DNA from: Pseudomonas cedrina subsp. cedrina
Lineage (GTDB): Bacteria > Pseudomonadota > Gammaproteobacteria > Pseudomonadales > Pseudomonadaceae
Length of the DNA: 64,000 bases
Direction: 5' to 3'
Assembly: GCF_001983175.1 (NCBI RefSeq)
Contig: NZ_MNPW01000011.1
Location: 124,001 to 188,000, forward strand
Of this stretch, positions 7,266 to 15,659 are shown piece after piece. Made by a program: the position numbers and the translations under genes. Under the pieces are notes generated by a model. It had not been told where the DNA came from, did no database searches, and saw nothing but the letters and a program-made list of their open reading frames with translations. Positions within the stretch are counted from its first letter, which is position 1. Each line of letters starts with the position of its first letter.

Positions 7266-8819
7266 ATGTCATCTTCCGCCCCGAACGCTGTCCTCTCGGT
7301 CAGCGGTATCGGCAAGACCTATGCCCAACCGGTTCTGTCCGACATCACCCTGACGCTCAATCGCGGGGAAGTGCTGGCGCTGACCGGTGAGAACGGCGCA
7401 GGCAAGAGCACCTTGTCGAAGATCATCGGCGGGCTGGTTACGCCGACCACCGGGCACATGCAGTTCAATGGCCAGGACTTCCGCCCTGGCAGCCGCACTC
7501 AGGCCGAAGAGCTGGGCGTGCGTATGGTCATGCAGGAACTCAACCTGCTGCCAACACTGACCGTGGCTGAAAACCTGTTCCTGGATAACCTGCCCAGCCA
7601 TTGCGGCTGGATCGACCGCAAGCACCTGCGCAAGGCCGCGATCGAGGCCATGGCCCAGGTCGGGCTGGACGCCATCGACCCCGACACCCTGGTTGGCAGC
7701 CTGGGCATTGGCCATCAGCAGATGGTCGAAATCGCCCGTAACCTGATCGGTGATTGCCATGTACTGATCCTCGACGAACCCACGGCCATGCTGACCGCCC
7801 GTGAAGTCGAGATGCTGTTCGAACAGATCACTCGTCTGCAGGCTCGGGGCGTGGCGATCATTTACATTTCACACCGGCTGGAAGAGCTGGCCCGTGTCGC
7901 CCAGCGCATTGCGGTGTTGCGCGACGGCAAGCTGGTCTGTGTCGAGCCGATGGCCAACTACAACAGCGAGCAACTGGTCACCTTGATGGTCGGTCGCGAG
8001 CTGGGCGAGCACATTGACCTGGGGCCCCGCACCATCGGTGGCCCGGCCCTGACGGTGAAAGGCCTGACGCGTTCGGACAAAGTCCGCGACGTGTCCTTCG
8101 AAGTGCGCGCCGGTGAGATCTACGGCATCTCCGGCCTGATCGGCGCGGGCCGTACTGAATTGTTGCGCCTGATCTTCGGCGCCGACCTGGCCGACAGCGG
8201 CACCGTGGCGCTCGGTTCGCCTGCCCAGGTGGTGAGCATCCGCTCGCCGGTGGACGCGGTGGGCCACGGTATTGCCCTGATCACCGAGGACCGCAAGGGC
8301 GAGGGCCTTCTGCTGACCCAGTCCATCAGTGCCAACATCGCCCTGGGCAACATGCCGGAAATATCCGGCGGCGGCGTGGTCAACAGCCGCGACGAAACCG
8401 CCTTGGCCAAACGCCAGATCGATGCCATGCGCATCCGCAGTTCCGGCCCGGCGCAGCTGGTGTCCGAGCTGTCCGGCGGCAACCAGCAGAAAGTCGTCAT
8501 CGGCCGCTGGCTGGAGCGCGACTGTTCGGTAATGTTGTTCGATGAGCCGACCCGAGGCATCGACGTTGGCGCCAAATTCGACATTTATGCCTTGCTCGGC
8601 GAATTGACCCGCCAGGGCAAAGCGCTGGTGGTGGTGTCCAGCGACCTGCGTGAACTCATGCTGATCTGCGACCGCATCGGCGTGTTGTCGGCCGGGCGCT
8701 TGATCGAAACCTTCGAGCGCGACAGCTGGACCCAGGATGAATTGCTTGCCGCCGCTTTCGCCGGCTATCAGAAACGTGATGCGCTGCTCAACGACGCAGT
8801 GCTTAGGGAAACCCCATGA
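7266..8819 (+). CDS. rbsA: Ribose ABC transporter, ATP-binding protein
   Basis: 517 residues with two tandem ABC ATPase domains, as in RbsA/MglA-type sugar importers. Domain 1 has Walker A GENGAGKST (about 40), the signature LGIGHQQMVEIAR and Walker B VLILDEPTAML. Domain 2 has the usual degenerate Walker A GLIGAGRTEL, signature LSGGNQQKVVIGRWL and Walker B VMLFDEPTRGIDVGAK. It drives ribose import through RbsC at the inner membrane. The gene overlaps the rbsC start by four bases (ATGA), implying translational coupling. Confidence 0.93.
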   Translation: MSSSAPNAVLSVSGIGKTYAQPVLSDITLTLNRGEVLALTGENGAGKSTLSKIIGGLVTPTTGHMQFNGQDFRPGSRTQAEELGVRMVMQELNLLPTLTVAENLFLDNLPSHCGWIDRKHLRKAAIEAMAQVGLDAIDPDTLVGSLGIGHQQMVEIARNLIGDCHVLILDEPTAMLTAREVEMLFEQITRLQARGVAIIYISHRLEELARVAQRIAVLRDGKLVCVEPMANYNSEQLVTLMVGRELGEHIDLGPRTIGGPALTVKGLTRSDKVRDVSFEVRAGEIYGISGLIGAGRTELLRLIFGADLADSGTVALGSPAQVVSIRSPVDAVGHGIALITEDRKGEGLLLTQSISANIALGNMPEISGGGVVNSRDETALAKRQIDAMRIRSSGPAQLVSELSGGNQQKVVIGRWLERDCSVMLFDEPTRGIDVGAKFDIYALLGELTRQGKALVVVSSDLRELMLICDRIGVLSAGRLIETFERDSWTQDELLAAAFAGYQKRDALLNDAVLRETP

Positions 8820-9793
8820 AAACTTCAACTTCCCCCGGCAAGACCGGCGGCAACTTCTACGGCCTGGGCACTTACCTGGGCCTGGCAGGCGCCTTGCTGG
8901 CGATGATTGCGCTGTTCTCGGTGCTCAGCGATCACTTCCTGTCCTACGACACGTTCAGCACCCTGGCCAACCAGATTCCAGACCTGATGGTGCTGGCGGT
9001 GGGCATGACGTTTATCTTGATCATCGGCGGCATCGACCTGTCAGTAGGCTCGGTACTGGCGCTGGCGGCATCGGCGGTCAGCGTGGCGATCCTCAGCTGG
9101 GGCTGGAGCGTGTTGCCGGCTGCCGTGCTGGGCATGGGCTGCGCGGCATTGGCCGGTACCATCACCGGCTCTATCACCGTGGCCTGGCGCATCCCGTCGT
9201 TTATCGTGTCCCTCGGCGTGCTGGAAATGGCGCGTGGCGTGGCGTACCAGATGACCGGTTCGCGCACCGCTTACATCGGTGATTCGTTCGCCTGGCTGTC
9301 CAATCCGATTGCCTTTGGTATTTCGCCGTCGTTCATCATTGCTTTACTGGTGATCGTCGCCGCGCAGCTTGTACTGACGCGTACCGTGTTTGGTCGTTAC
9401 CTGATCGGCATCGGCACCAACGAAGAGGCTGTACGCCTGGCGGGGATCAATCCCAAGCCCTACAAGATCCTGGTGTTCAGCCTCATGGGCCTGTTGGCCG
9501 GTGTGGCGGCGCTGTTCCAGATTTCGCGCCTGGAGGCGGCAGACCCGAACGCCGGTTCCGGCCTGGAACTGCAAGTGATCGCGGCAGTGGTCATTGGCGG
9601 CACCAGCTTGATGGGTGGGCGCGGCTCGGTGATCAGTACCTTTTTTGGTGTGTTGATTATTTCGGTCCTGGCCGCCGGCCTGGCGCAGATCGGCGCCACG
9701 GAACCCACGAAGCGCATCATCACCGGTGCAGTGATCGTGATCGCCGTGGTCCTCGACACCTACCGCAGCCAGCGCGCCAGTCGGCGGGGCTGA
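8816..9793 (+). CDS. rbsC: Ribose ABC transporter, permease
   Basis: 325 residues with about eight to ten hydrophobic segments, the BPD_transp_2 family. The hallmark GMTFILIIGGIDLSVGSVLA loop lies near residue 65 and the cytoplasmic coupling-loop sequence GIGTNEEAVRLAGI near 205. VIGGTSLMGGRGSV is another conserved block. It forms the homodimeric inner-membrane channel used by RbsB and RbsA. It overlaps rbsA by four bases and ends four bases before rbsR. Confidence 0.93.
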   Translation: MKTSTSPGKTGGNFYGLGTYLGLAGALLAMIALFSVLSDHFLSYDTFSTLANQIPDLMVLAVGMTFILIIGGIDLSVGSVLALAASAVSVAILSWGWSVLPAAVLGMGCAALAGTITGSITVAWRIPSFIVSLGVLEMARGVAYQMTGSRTAYIGDSFAWLSNPIAFGISPSFIIALLVIVAAQLVLTRTVFGRYLIGIGTNEEAVRLAGINPKPYKILVFSLMGLLAGVAALFQISRLEAADPNAGSGLELQVIAAVVIGGTSLMGGRGSVISTFFGVLIISVLAAGLAQIGATEPTKRIITGAVIVIAVVLDTYRSQRASRRG

Positions 9794-9796
9794 ACC

Positions 9797-10819
9797 ATGG
9801 CAACGATCAAGGATGTGGCAGCGCTTGCAGGTATTTCCTACACCACCGTATCCCATGTGGTGAACAAGACGCGCCCGGTCAGCGAGCCGGTTCGCATCAA
9901 GGTAGAGGCAGCGATCAAGCAGCTCGACTATGTACCCAGTGCCGTCGCGCGTTCGCTCAAGGCCAAGACCACGGCCACCATCGGTTTGCTGGTGCCCAAC
10001 AGCCTCAACCCGTATTTTGCGGAATTGGCACGGGGCATCGAGGATTACTGCGAGCGTAACGGCTATTGCGTGATCCTCTGCAACTCCGACGATAACGCGC
10101 AAAAGCAGCGCAGCTACCTGCGTGTGTTGCTGGAGAAGCGTATCGACGGCTTGATCGTGACCTCGGTGGGCGGCGATGACAGTGGGCTTGCCGCAGGCTT
10201 GAACGCGGTGCGTACGCCCATGGTGATTGTCGACCGGGCGCTGGATGGCATTGACGTGGACCTGGTCCGTATCGACCACGAGGAGGGCGCCTACCTGGCA
10301 ACCCGGCACTTGCTTGAACTGGGCCACCGCGACATCGCCTGTATCGGCGGCCCGGTCCATACCCGGGTTGCGCAAATGCGTCTGGCGGGTTACCACCGCG
10401 CGCTACGGGAGGCCGGCGTGGAAGTGGCTGCCGATCGCACCCAGGAAAGCGACTTCACCAGTACTGGCGGTTATGCTGCTGCCGTGAAATTACTCGCACA
10501 GAACCCGCCCAGTGCGATCTTTGCCAGCAACGACATGATTGGTTTCGGCGTGCTGCGTGCAGCCGCCGAGCGCAACATCCGCGTGCCGGGCGAGCTGTCG
10601 GTGATCGGTTTCGATGACATTCAAATGGGTCGTTACGTCTACCCGGCGTTGACCACGGTCGGACAGTCGATCGTCCAATTGGGCGAGACGGCGGCCGAGC
10701 TTTTACTGCGAAGAATTGCAACCCCCCAACTGCCGATCGATCAACGCATCGTGACGCCGAGCATCGTGTTGCGCGAGTCGACGGCGCCTGTCGCGGGTAC
10801 GTTCGCCCAATACCGCTGA
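9797..10819 (+). CDS. rbsR: LacI-family ribose operon repressor
   Basis: 340 residues. The N-terminal LacI helix-turn-helix reads MATIKDVAALAGISYTTVSH with hinge helix VPSAVARSLKAKTT. A periplasmic-binding-protein-like effector domain follows (TIGLLVPNSLNPYFAELARG; IDGLIVTSVGGDDSG; ASNDMIGFGVLRAA; VIGFDDIQMGRYVYPALTTV). By position it is RbsR, which in relatives binds a CG-centred palindrome and releases it on ribose. The matching operator CGCAAACGTTTGCG lies at the rbsB promoter. It is unusual relative to Escherichia coli in lying inside the operon, between rbsC and rbsK, so it is autoregulated with it. Confidence 0.9.
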   Translation: MATIKDVAALAGISYTTVSHVVNKTRPVSEPVRIKVEAAIKQLDYVPSAVARSLKAKTTATIGLLVPNSLNPYFAELARGIEDYCERNGYCVILCNSDDNAQKQRSYLRVLLEKRIDGLIVTSVGGDDSGLAAGLNAVRTPMVIVDRALDGIDVDLVRIDHEEGAYLATRHLLELGHRDIACIGGPVHTRVAQMRLAGYHRALREAGVEVAADRTQESDFTSTGGYAAAVKLLAQNPPSAIFASNDMIGFGVLRAAAERNIRVPGELSVIGFDDIQMGRYVYPALTTVGQSIVQLGETAAELLLRRIATPQLPIDQRIVTPSIVLRESTAPVAGTFAQYR

Positions 10820-10842
10820 ACCGAATTGATGAGTACTGATGT

Positions 10843-11760
10843 ATGCCAGCAAAAGTAGTGGTAGTAGGCAGCTTGAACATGGACCTGGTTACCCGTGCCA
10901 GTCGGCTGCCGCGCGCCGGGGAAACCTTGATTGGCCAGACGTTTTCCACCGTGCCCGGCGGCAAGGGCGCGAACCAGGCGGTCGCCTGCGCGCGCCTGGG
11001 CGCCGACGTTTCGATGGTGGGTTGCGTCGGCACCGATGCCTATGGCACCCAATTGCGTGAGGCGTTGCAGGTGGAGGGCATCGATTGCCGGGCCGTCAGT
11101 ACCGTCGATGGCTCAAGCGGCGTGGCCTTGATCGTGGTCGATGACAGCAGCCAGAACGCCATTGTGATCGTGGCAGGCAGCAACGGTGAACTGACGCCGG
11201 CCTCGTTGCAGGCGTTTGACGCTGTGCTGCAGGCGGCCGACGTGATCGTCTGCCAGCTGGAAGTGCCGATGGACACTGTAGGGCATGCCCTTGCGCGCGG
11301 CCGTGAACTGGGCAAAACGGTGATCCTCAACCCGGCGCCAGCCAGCGGCCCATTGCCGGCCGAGTGGTACGCCTCGATCGACTACCTGATCCCCAATGAA
11401 AGCGAAGCCACCGCACTCAGCGGCGTGACGGTCGATTCCATTGAAAGTGCCAAGGTGGCGGCGACCCAACTGATCCGGGCGGGCGCCGGTAAAGTCATCA
11501 TCACCCTGGGCTCGAAGGGCGCGCTGTTTGCCGACGGCCAGGGCTTTGAGCATCTGTCGGCGCCGAAGGTCAAGGCCGTGGATACCACGGCGGCGGGCGA
11601 TACCTTTGTCGGTGGCTTCGCCGCGGCACTGGCCAATGGCAAAAGCGAAGCCGAGGCCATCCGCTTTGGCCAGGTCGCGGCGGCGTTGTCGGTCACCCGT
11701 GCCGGCGCGCAGCCTTCTATTCCAACGCTGCACGACGTACAAGGTTTTGTGCCCTCATGA
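10843..11760 (+). CDS. rbsK: Ribokinase
   Basis: 305 residues of the PfkB/ribokinase family. The N-terminal GSLNMDLVTRASRLPRAGET substrate region and PGGKGANQAVACARLG (PfkB signature 1) are present. The C-terminal DTTAAGDTFVGGFAAAL contains the catalytic Asp and anion hole. It phosphorylates D-ribose to ribose-5-phosphate in the cytosol, feeding the pentose-phosphate pathway. It lies 23 bp behind rbsR and overlaps rbsD by four bases. Confidence 0.92.
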   Translation: MPAKVVVVGSLNMDLVTRASRLPRAGETLIGQTFSTVPGGKGANQAVACARLGADVSMVGCVGTDAYGTQLREALQVEGIDCRAVSTVDGSSGVALIVVDDSSQNAIVIVAGSNGELTPASLQAFDAVLQAADVIVCQLEVPMDTVGHALARGRELGKTVILNPAPASGPLPAEWYASIDYLIPNESEATALSGVTVDSIESAKVAATQLIRAGAGKVIITLGSKGALFADGQGFEHLSAPKVKAVDTTAAGDTFVGGFAAALANGKSEAEAIRFGQVAAALSVTRAGAQPSIPTLHDVQGFVPS

Positions 11761-12161
11761 AAAAGACACCTCTGCTCAATATCGCGTTGTCCCGTGTGAT
11801 CGCCTCCCTGGGCCACGGTGACATCCTGGTGATCGGTGATGCCGGCCTGCCGGTGCCGCCGGGTGTCGAGCTGATCGACCTGGCGTTGACCCAAGGCATT
11901 CCGGACTTCATCAGTACCTTGCGCATCGTGCTCAGCGAAATGCAGGTGGAAAGCCACGTGCTCGCCGAAGAAATCCTGCTCAAGCAACCGCCGGCGCTGG
12001 CCGACCTCAACACGCTCACCGAGCAGGCCGCCCTCGGTGAACGGCGCCTGCTCAGCCATGAAGCATTCAAACAGTTGAGCCGCAAGGCCCGCGCCGTAGT
12101 GCGCACCGGTGAATGCCAGCCTTACTGCAATATCGCGCTGGTGTCCGGCGTCACCTTTTAG
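11757..12161 (+). CDS. rbsD: D-ribose pyranase
   Basis: 134 residues: MKKTPLLNIALSRVIASLGH with the catalytic His near 20, GDILVIGDAGLPVPPGVELI and a C-terminal RTGECQPYCNIALVSGVTF. These are the RbsD/FucU signatures. The enzyme speeds conversion of beta-D-ribopyranose to the furanose form used by ribokinase. It is translationally coupled to rbsK (ATGA overlap). The length is normal for the family. Confidence 0.92.
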   Translation: MKKTPLLNIALSRVIASLGHGDILVIGDAGLPVPPGVELIDLALTQGIPDFISTLRIVLSEMQVESHVLAEEILLKQPPALADLNTLTEQAALGERRLLSHEAFKQLSRKARAVVRTGECQPYCNIALVSGVTF

Positions 12162-12187
12162 AGTTCCCAACGACAAGGAGTGTTTTT

Positions 12188-13216
12188 ATGCAACATGGTC
12201 TTCCAACCCTGAAAAATCTGTTCCGGAGTGTCCTGCTTTTGTCCGCACTCATTGCTGCAAGCGCCCAGGCGGCGGAAAAGATCGACCTGATCATCGACAC
12301 CGACCCAGGCGCCGATGATGTGGTGGCCTTGCTGTTCGCCATGGCTTCGCCGGATGAGCTGAACATCCGCGCGCTGACCACTGTTGCCGGCAATGTGCGG
12401 CTGGACAAGACTTCCCGCAACGCGCGCCTGGCCCGCGAATGGGCCGGGCGCGAGGACATCCCGGTGTACGCCGGTGCGCCGGCGCCACTGCTGCGCAAGC
12501 CCATCTACGCCGAGAATATCCATGGCAAGGAAGGTATTTCCGGCGTCACGGTACATGAGCCTCAAAAGGCCCTGGCCGAGGGCAATGCCGTTGATTACCT
12601 GATCAAGACCTTGAGCACTGCCAAGCCTCACAGCATCACCATCGCCATGCTCGGTCCGCAGACCAACCTGGCGCTGGCGTTGACCCAGGCGCCGCAGATT
12701 ACCCAAGGCATCAAGGAAGTGGTGGTGATGGGCGGTGCGCACTTCAACGGCGGCAATATCACGCCGGTAGCGGAGTTCAACCTGTTTGCCGACCCGGTCG
12801 CCGCCGAGATCGTGCTCAAGAGCGGCGTCAAGCTGACCTACCTGCCGCTGGACGTGACCCACAAGGTCCTGACCAGCGAAGCGCGCCTGAAGAAGATCGC
12901 CGACATCAACAACAAAGCCAGCAAAATTGTCGGCGACATTCTCAACGAGTACGTCAAGGGTGACATGGAGCACTACGGCATACCGGGTGGCCCGGTGCAT
13001 GACGCCACCGTGATCGCCTACCTGCTCAAGCCTTCGCTGTTCAGCGGCCGTCAGGCCAATATGGTGGTGGACAGCCGTGAAGGCCCGACCTTCGGCCAGA
13101 CCATCGTTGACTGGTACGACGGCCTGAAGCAGGAAAAGAACGTGTTCTGGGTTGAGAACGGCGATGCCCAGGGCTTCTTCGATCTGCTGACCGAGCGCCT
13201 GGCGCGTCTGAAGTAA
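12188..13216 (+). CDS. Exported nucleoside hydrolase
   Basis: 342 residues with a signal peptide (SVLLLSALIAASAQA). The mature domain is an inosine-uridine-preferring nucleoside hydrolase: calcium-binding DLIIDTDPGADDVVALLFAM, then VVVMGGAHFNGGNITPVAEF and a conserved Asp in GPVHDATVIAYLL. It would split ribonucleosides into base and ribose. Start ATG 12188 follows CAAGGAG. It is 26 bp downstream of rbsD on the same strand and almost certainly belongs to the operon. The signal peptide puts ribose release outside the cytoplasm, where RbsB could capture the sugar. Most bacterial relatives are cytosolic. Confidence 0.88.
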   Translation: MQHGLPTLKNLFRSVLLLSALIAASAQAAEKIDLIIDTDPGADDVVALLFAMASPDELNIRALTTVAGNVRLDKTSRNARLAREWAGREDIPVYAGAPAPLLRKPIYAENIHGKEGISGVTVHEPQKALAEGNAVDYLIKTLSTAKPHSITIAMLGPQTNLALALTQAPQITQGIKEVVVMGGAHFNGGNITPVAEFNLFADPVAAEIVLKSGVKLTYLPLDVTHKVLTSEARLKKIADINNKASKIVGDILNEYVKGDMEHYGIPGGPVHDATVIAYLLKPSLFSGRQANMVVDSREGPTFGQTIVDWYDGLKQEKNVFWVENGDAQGFFDLLTERLARLK

Positions 13217-13222
13217 CGTGTT

Positions 13223-13247
13223 GACCGGCCGGCATTCATCGGCCGGC
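13223..13247 (+). terminator. Possible terminator after the rbs operon
   Basis: GACCGGCCGGC-ATTCATC-GGCCGGCTCC can form a GC-rich stem just after the nucleoside hydrolase stop, with only a weak T-rich tail (CCTATT). It lies between convergent genes and could serve either strand. Confidence 0.4.
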
Positions 13248-13249
13248 TC

Positions 13250-13462
13250 CTATTCGCGCTCGGGGTCTTGTGCCCCCATATGGTCGGCCGGGTATTTCTC
13301 GAATATCTGGCCGATAAACGCCTGCGCTGCTTGTGTGCCCAATTCCTTGACCAGCAGGTCGATACCGATGATCGCCAATTCCTCTGGGCTGCCGGGGCTA
13401 TAGGAGCTCTGTCCCAGGGGCCACTTGGCTTTGATGTCGGCTTGGAGCGTTACGGTGGTCAT
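13250..13462 (-). CDS. Hypothetical small protein
   Basis: A 70-residue product beginning MTTVTLQADIKAKWPLGQSS with a middle helix (EELAIIGIDLLVKELGTQAA) and an acidic tail (MGAQDPERE). The start at 13462 is chosen because upstream residues in the same frame are low-quality and unlike a protein; the ribosome site (GCGAGA) is weak. Pseudomonas genomes hold similar unannotated small proteins, but I do not recognise a domain. It converges on the rbs operon. Confidence 0.45.
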   Translation of the reverse strand: MTTVTLQADIKAKWPLGQSSYSPGSPEELAIIGIDLLVKELGTQAAQAFIGQIFEKYPADHMGAQDPERE

Positions 13463-13630
13463 GGATATCTCGCGGGGCTGAAAGTGCTGTGCAGTGCGCT
13501 GGAACGCGGTTCTAACCCAGGGAGTTAACCATTTTGCGTCGGGTTTGGCACTGATACTTAGGCATGAGGTGCTTCGGCATGGTGCCCGCGCTGTGCGACA
13601 CTGTTGCCCTTTGATTGCAGGGGACACCAC

Positions 13631-13939
13631 GTGCAGATCGACTTGAACAACCCCGAGAACCTTACCCTGGCAGCGGTGCGTCAGCTGATCGCCAGTGCCA
13701 GTGACGACGAACATACCCAGTTGCGCGTGACCAAGGCCGGCATCGCCTATATCTCTTCAGGGAAGGTGGTAGGCGGTGTAGATATCGACGGGCTGCTGTT
13801 TCGCCTGGAGACCTGGGCAAAGGGATCTGGGTATGTAGGAAATGTGGCTGCCAGTGACGAAGTCTGGGTGACGCAGATTTTCAATGCGCTGAAGCAGAAC
13901 TGGCCGAGGCCGGCGTTCGACTACATCGACATCTACTGA
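13631..13939 (+). CDS. Conserved hypothetical protein
   Basis: A 102-residue protein from GTG at 13631 with AGGGGA nine bases upstream. It starts MQIDLNNPENLTLAAVRQLI and has a short beta region (LRVTKAGIAYISSGKVVGG) and a helical end containing WVTQIFNALKQNWPRPAFDY. No membrane segment or catalytic motif is seen. I do not recognise a function. A 144-bp gap separates it from the next gene. Confidence 0.55.
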   Translation: MQIDLNNPENLTLAAVRQLIASASDDEHTQLRVTKAGIAYISSGKVVGGVDIDGLLFRLETWAKGSGYVGNVAASDEVWVTQIFNALKQNWPRPAFDYIDIY

Positions 13940-14083
13940 TTTCGTTCATATCTGGTCACGATTGATCGGGCGATTGCCCGCAGAGACTCAGGCAGACTGG
14001 GCCGTCAGCGGTTTACGTCTTGAAACCAATCTGCCCAATCGCTGTCGCACCATCTCTGTCCATTTTTTATCATAGGAGGCTTC

Positions 14084-14404
14084 ATGCCTTGGAAGCTCGC
14101 ATCATTCGGTACTTTGTTGGCAGCACTCGCGTTGACGGGTTGCAGCACCCCGGGTACCTCTGAGCCAGCCAAAGACGCCGCCGTGACCGACGCAGGTCAT
14201 AGCCGCTGTGAGGCGAAGGCCGCCGAATTCACTCTAGGCCAGAAGGCGTCGCCCCAGTTGCTGGAGCAGGCGCGTACCCGTGCCGGTGCGCAGAACGCGC
14301 GAATCCTCAAGCCCAACGACATGATCACCTTGGAATACCGCTCTGACCGCTTGAACCTCAACACCGACGACAACCTGGTGATCACGCGCGTCAATTGCGG
14401 CTAA
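14084..14404 (+). CDS. I78-family peptidase inhibitor lipoprotein
   Basis: 106 residues. Lipobox TLLAALALTGCSTPG gives a lipidated Cys near residue 20, so the protein should be anchored in the envelope. The domain shows the inhibitor I78 pattern: ARTRAGAQNARILKPND, then MITLEYRSDRLNLNTDDN and a terminal ITRVNCG whose Cys pairs with the one in SRCEAKA. Members are small serine-protease (elastase) inhibitors, so protection of the periplasm from proteases is an inference. Start ATG follows AGGAGG. A strong terminator follows. Confidence 0.75.
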   Translation: MPWKLASFGTLLAALALTGCSTPGTSEPAKDAAVTDAGHSRCEAKAAEFTLGQKASPQLLEQARTRAGAQNARILKPNDMITLEYRSDRLNLNTDDNLVITRVNCG

Positions 14405-14429
14405 GCTTCCCGCGCTTTTGCAACGCCCA

Positions 14430-14462
14430 TAAAAAACCCCGTCACATGGACGGGGTTTTTTT
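14430..14462. terminator. Bidirectional Rho-independent terminator
   Basis: AAAAAACCCCGTC-ACATG-GACGGGGTTTTTT forms a GC stem flanked by A and T runs, so it can end transcription from both the I78 gene and the convergent cold-shock gene. Confidence 0.9.
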
Positions 14463-14476
14463 AGCTCAGCGGAGAA

Positions 14477-14689
14477 TTACTCGCCGCGAACCTGTGCAGC
14501 TTGCATACCCTTTTGGCCTTTCTCAGCCACGAAGGAAACGGTTTGGCCTTCTTTCAGGCTTTTGAAACCGTCGCTTTCGATAGCTTTGAAGTGTACGAAC
14601 AGGTCGTCACCGCCACCTTGAGGAGTGATGAAGCCGAAGCCTTTTTCATCGTTGAACCATTTAACGGTGCCGGTTTGGCGATTAGACAT
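14477..14689 (-). CDS. Cold-shock-domain protein (CspA/CapB type)
   Basis: 70 residues. TGTVKWFNDEKGFGFITPQ holds RNP1 (KGFGFI) and DDLFVHFKAI holds RNP2 (LFVHF), the single-stranded nucleic-acid binding face of a cold-shock domain. It acts as an RNA chaperone in the cytoplasm. The start at 14689 follows GGAGATACACC. Several paralogues usually exist in Pseudomonas, so a specific symbol is withheld. The region up to 14978 contains its leader and a hairpin but no gene. Confidence 0.92.
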   Translation of the reverse strand: MSNRQTGTVKWFNDEKGFGFITPQGGGDDLFVHFKAIESDGFKSLKEGQTVSFVAEKGQKGMQAAQVRGE

Positions 14690-14844
14690 GGTGTATCTCC
14701 AAGAAACATATATTTTCAGTAGTGCTGTGCTGCTCAGGCCAACTGGGCACACCGGGCTATCATAGTCGAAATGTTCGGCTTGGGAGCCCCCCCAGGGCAT
14801 TGTTTGCTAATCAATAGCGTTGCGTTTAGCGCTTTGATCGGCTG

Positions 14845-14867
14845 AAAGCCCCGATCTACGGGGCTTT
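14845..14867. terminator. Terminator-like hairpin
   Basis: AAAGCCCCG-ATCTA-CGGGGCTTT is a perfect 9-bp inverted repeat with AT-rich flanks between two minus-strand genes. It probably ends the small exported-protein transcript from 15.3 kb. Confidence 0.55.
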
Positions 14868-14978
14868 GGCTCGAAATATCAGCTGATAAAAAAAGCCGTA
14901 AAAGCTGTGTAATTTGTATGAATTGGCAGTTTTTTGGCTGTTTTTTCAGCGAAAAAGCTGTGAGGTCAGACGCAAATC

Positions 14979-15293
14979 CTACTTTTTCTTCACGACTTTG
15001 CAGGACGAAATAGCGGCGACCGCCTTGTTCTTGAGGTCTGCGCTGGCGTTCTGGTTGGTCATCAGTTCCTTGATTTCGGCAGTGCTCAATTCGGCGTTGA
15101 TTTTGTCAGCGCCACACTCGCAGTGGGCTTTGGCGGTCTTGGCGTCTACGTTCTGGCTGGCGGCTGCGCTGCAGTCGCTGACGAAGCTGTCGCGGGCACC
15201 GGCTGGCCAGTTCGACGGGGCTGCCGCCTGCGCGCCGAGGGAAAGGAGGGTCAGGGAAGCGGCGAGAGCGAGGGTAGAAGTAAAACGCATCAT
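14979..15293 (-). CDS. Small exported protein with four cysteines
   Basis: 104 residues beginning MMRFTSTLALAASLTLLSLG, a signal peptide cleaved near AQA-AAP. The mature part has cysteines in FVSDCSA, KAHCECGADK and AISSCKV, likely two disulphides, and a Lys-rich end. Start 15293 is chosen because AAAGGAG lies seven bases upstream; ATG 15290 is the alternative. The helical, low-complexity mature domain suggests a small periplasmic protein. No function recognised. Confidence 0.6.
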   Translation of the reverse strand: MMRFTSTLALAASLTLLSLGAQAAAPSNWPAGARDSFVSDCSAAASQNVDAKTAKAHCECGADKINAELSTAEIKELMTNQNASADLKNKAVAAISSCKVVKKK

Positions 15294-15616
15294 GAGGATG
15301 CTCCTTTGGGTCGAGGACGAACGGCGATTCTCAGTGGGTTTGAGGCAGTGCGTACAGCTCAAGTTCACTTTTGCGGCTATAAAGGCCGGAATTTGTGTTT
15401 ACACCCGAAGGCGGCGGCGCGATGACCGTTCATCTGTGCTAGGATCGTGCGCTTGGCTATTTCCAGGCGTGCCATTGCCGCCTTGCCAGGCTCTTTTTAG
15501 CTCACTCCAGTCACTCTGGTTCGATTATCGGTTGGCCGAAAGGCTCCTGCCGCTGTAAGGCAGGCGTTCATCATTGAACGGCCTGGTGTTGGATCTTGTA
15601 CTGGCTCATCCCAACC

Positions 15617-15640
15617 CACGTGACCTTTGGTAGGGGTCAC
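15617..15640 (+). promoter_or_regulatory. thrS leader hairpin
   Basis: GTGACC and GGTCAC (15620-15625, 15635-15640) form a stem 12 bases before the thrS ribosome site within a 300-bp untranslated stretch (15294-15659). ThrRS represses its own translation by binding leader hairpins in Escherichia coli, so this may be a similar operator. That is inference by position; no anticodon-like loop is obvious. Confidence 0.3.
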
Positions 15641-15659
15641 CACTAGGAGAGGAGGCGCC

